A stretch of DNA of 64,000 nt from Anseranas semipalmata. Taxonomy: Eukaryota > Chordata > Aves > Anseriformes > Anseranatidae. Within the stretch, counting starts at the first letter, position 1. Each line of letters starts with the position of its first letter. The position numbers and the translations under genes were made by a program. The stretch is from NCBI GenBank assembly GCA_013399115.1, contig VXAA01002213.1:248081-312080 (forward strand), in the 5' to 3' direction. The notes below the pieces were generated by a model. The model saw only the letters and a list, made by a program, of their open reading frames with translations, did no database searches and was not told where the DNA came from. Shown here piece by piece: positions 62,307-64,000 of the stretch.

Positions 62307-62484
62307 CCTTGCTTTGTCTCGGAAGTCCAGCAATGAGGAGAGCTCTGACACTGGGCTGAATAGCTTCTCCTTTCGGAAGGAGGAGAAATGGGCCTCATTT
62401 CTAACCACAGACAATCCCTCGGCCTTGGAAAGATGGCTGTCTTCTCTTTGCTCTGGACAAAATCTGTTGTGGATGGGCATTCAG
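62307..62484 (+). CDS. Candidate internal coding exon, possibly the C-terminal part of a PH-like domain
   Basis: The acceptor CCTTCCATTTCTTTCAG ends at 62306 and the donor CAG|GTGAAG starts at 62485; both fit consensus. The 178-base segment is open in one frame: one base completing a codon, then 59 codons ending exactly at the donor. The first third is Ser-rich (SRKSSNEESSDTG), the second has FRKEEKW, and the last part reads FLTTDNPSALERWLSSL, then ends LLWMGIQ. The pattern of a last strand followed by an amphipathic helix with one central Trp (ERWL) recalls the end of pleckstrin-homology domains, which bind phosphoinositides or proteins. I cannot name the gene. No neighbouring exon is identified in the window. 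It could be a chance ORF with lucky splice sites. Confidence 0.35.
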
Positions 62485-64000
62485 GTGAAGAATTCACTTG
62501 CGATGGAGGTGAATGGGTGCAAGACCTTTCTATTGGAGAATAGGCAGTAGCTGAATTTAGCTGTTCTTTTCCTTCTGCAGACTGTGTCTTGCTCTGAGAG
62601 ATGGAGCCTGGAAAGCAAAGTGATGCTGCTGCAAGGCATGGTGGGTAATGGTATGCAAATGGCAGTAAGGCAATAAAATTGCTGGAGTAGCAATTTGAGC
62701 AGCATGACCCTTACATTAAGGAGTTTGCCTTTAAAACTTAACCTAAAGAAAATAAATCTAATTGATGGACGAGGAGTGGAGTGAGATTTGAAAGTAAGTT
62801 TATAGTAAGTAAAATATTTGCCTTCTGTCTCCATTTACGGGCAGCTGTGGGGGGCTGAGCAGGGCGTGCTTAGCAAAAACAGTGGGGGTGGGCACAAGCC
62901 CTGTTCCTCCAGAAGCTGGAGAAAGGTTTTGCTGGTGTTGATCTGGCACGTGAGAAGTTAAGAATATCCCTGAGGTCCAGTGATTGACATCATCAAATGC
63001 ACTTGCAGTTCCTAAGCTCTTGTCTGTCTCAGGCCTGTTTGACAGCAGAGCCAAAGGTCAGAGAGAAATTAATCTGCTGTAAATGAAACTAAATGGATTG
63101 CAGGGTGCTGTTTGTGACAAGAGTAAGTGGTGGAGGACTTCAGCATGCAAAGGGCTGCAATTTAGACCTTGCCAGTGGACTGGGTCATTCATCTTTCCCA
63201 TGTAAAATGAAATGAACCTAATCCTTGCAACAAAATAAGGATAACATGCAAGAAGGGTGTTTTTAGCAATTTAACCCTAGGGCAGCTACTATCTAAAGAG
63301 CTAACTATTGATGCAACTCTCCTGCCCCCTACCAAAAGGAAGAATAATAATGCTCATATGGGGAAAAAAAGTTAATTGTCGTCATTGGGGATAGCTGTTT
63401 TAACTGAGCCCCTGGTGATGTGTTCTTTGTTTTCCAAAGAGATTGATGCTTGAATGGCAACAACAGCTGAGGGGTACTGTGGATCAGTGCTGGGTGACAT
63501 AAGATCAGGGTGCTGCTCTCCTGTGGGCGACTTTGAGTGAGGCATCTTGATTATTGTAGCACAGCAGAACCTGTTACAGAGACTCCTCGGTCCTTTGGCC
63601 TTGGACTGAGGTTGTGTCCTGCCTGACTCAATCCTGCTGCAGTCCCAGGTGTTTGTTATTCACCATCTCCATCTTCAGTATTTTATTTAGTCCTTTGAAA
63701 AATGACAAGGATATAGAAAAAGCTTTGTGTTCAGGCTATCTGAATGTGGCTGCAGGTACGCATATGCCTCTTAACTTGAAGGAAGTACTGATTCTGGTTG
63801 GGGTTTCTAGGTGTTAGAAGGTATAAATAAGCTCCTCTGGCAATGAAGTGAAATAAATGGGTGTGCTTGTAGGGGAGCTAGCTTTCTATTGAGAAAGGTA
63901 TAATGATCCCAGCTTCTGTGGCAGCTGAGCCAAAATATGTGCGCGTATAAATGAGTCTATATCTCGGTGCTTAGATGCTGGAGTGATGGATGCTCTAGGA
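62485..64000. other. Gene-free DNA to the window end, possibly intronic
   Basis: Open frames are short and lack paired splice signals. No repeat is recognised. If the exon at 62307 is real, this is the start of its downstream intron. Confidence 0.35.

Noticed and set aside
1..64000. Endogenous retrovirus, intact LINE, CRISPR array, operon or phage-like module
   Set aside because: No long reverse-transcriptase, gag or integrase-like frame, no LTR pair, no spaced short repeats. The DNA is clearly vertebrate nuclear.

Overview
This is an unannotated stretch of vertebrate nuclear DNA, gene-poor and mostly non-coding. Repeat remnants point to a sauropsid (bird, crocodilian or turtle line). One is a CR1 LINE tail that ends in an ATTCTGTG unit (52355-52362), as in archosaur CR1s. 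Others are a second CR1-like tail at about 45020-45095, several palindromic MITE-like fragments built around GGGCCTGATCC and 'CCATTGAAATCAATGGG' (the type called Chompy and relatives in crocodilians and turtles), tRNA-SINE/MIR-type remnants, and one hairpin element with Penelope-like ends. All are diverged. A crocodilian, or a bird with old repeats, is my best guess; I cannot fix the species.

Layout. 1-5.6 kb is AT-rich and gene-free, with a dense homeodomain/SOX/TCF motif cluster at 570-613. 5.69-8.60 kb is a 1.456 kb sequence present twice in tandem with one N between the copies. The near-identity and the N suggest an assembly artefact rather than biology. 8.6-25.5 kb is gene-free, with scattered MITE and SINE remnants and simple repeats. 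25.54-26.13 kb looks like a conserved regulatory element with repeated POU-like octamers. 26-33 kb is gene-free and often A-rich on the + strand. 33-64 kb appears G/T-richer on the + strand in several sampled lines, which could mean + strand transcription. It holds one short CpG-island-like segment with a YY1-type motif (41335-41491) and one plausible coding exon (62307-62484).

No complete gene, tRNA, rRNA, CRISPR array, operon or intact mobile element is supported. Most open reading frames are chance ORFs. I searched for an undescribed system and found none. The items most worth checking are the false duplication, the exon at 62.3 kb, the CpG-rich promoter candidate at 41.4 kb, and the two motif-dense candidate enhancers at 0.6 kb and 25.8 kb. 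Sequence gaps (N) lie at 7144, 25842, 28319, 38368, 39666 and 49233-49315; four of the six abut or lie within a few bases of homopolymer runs.
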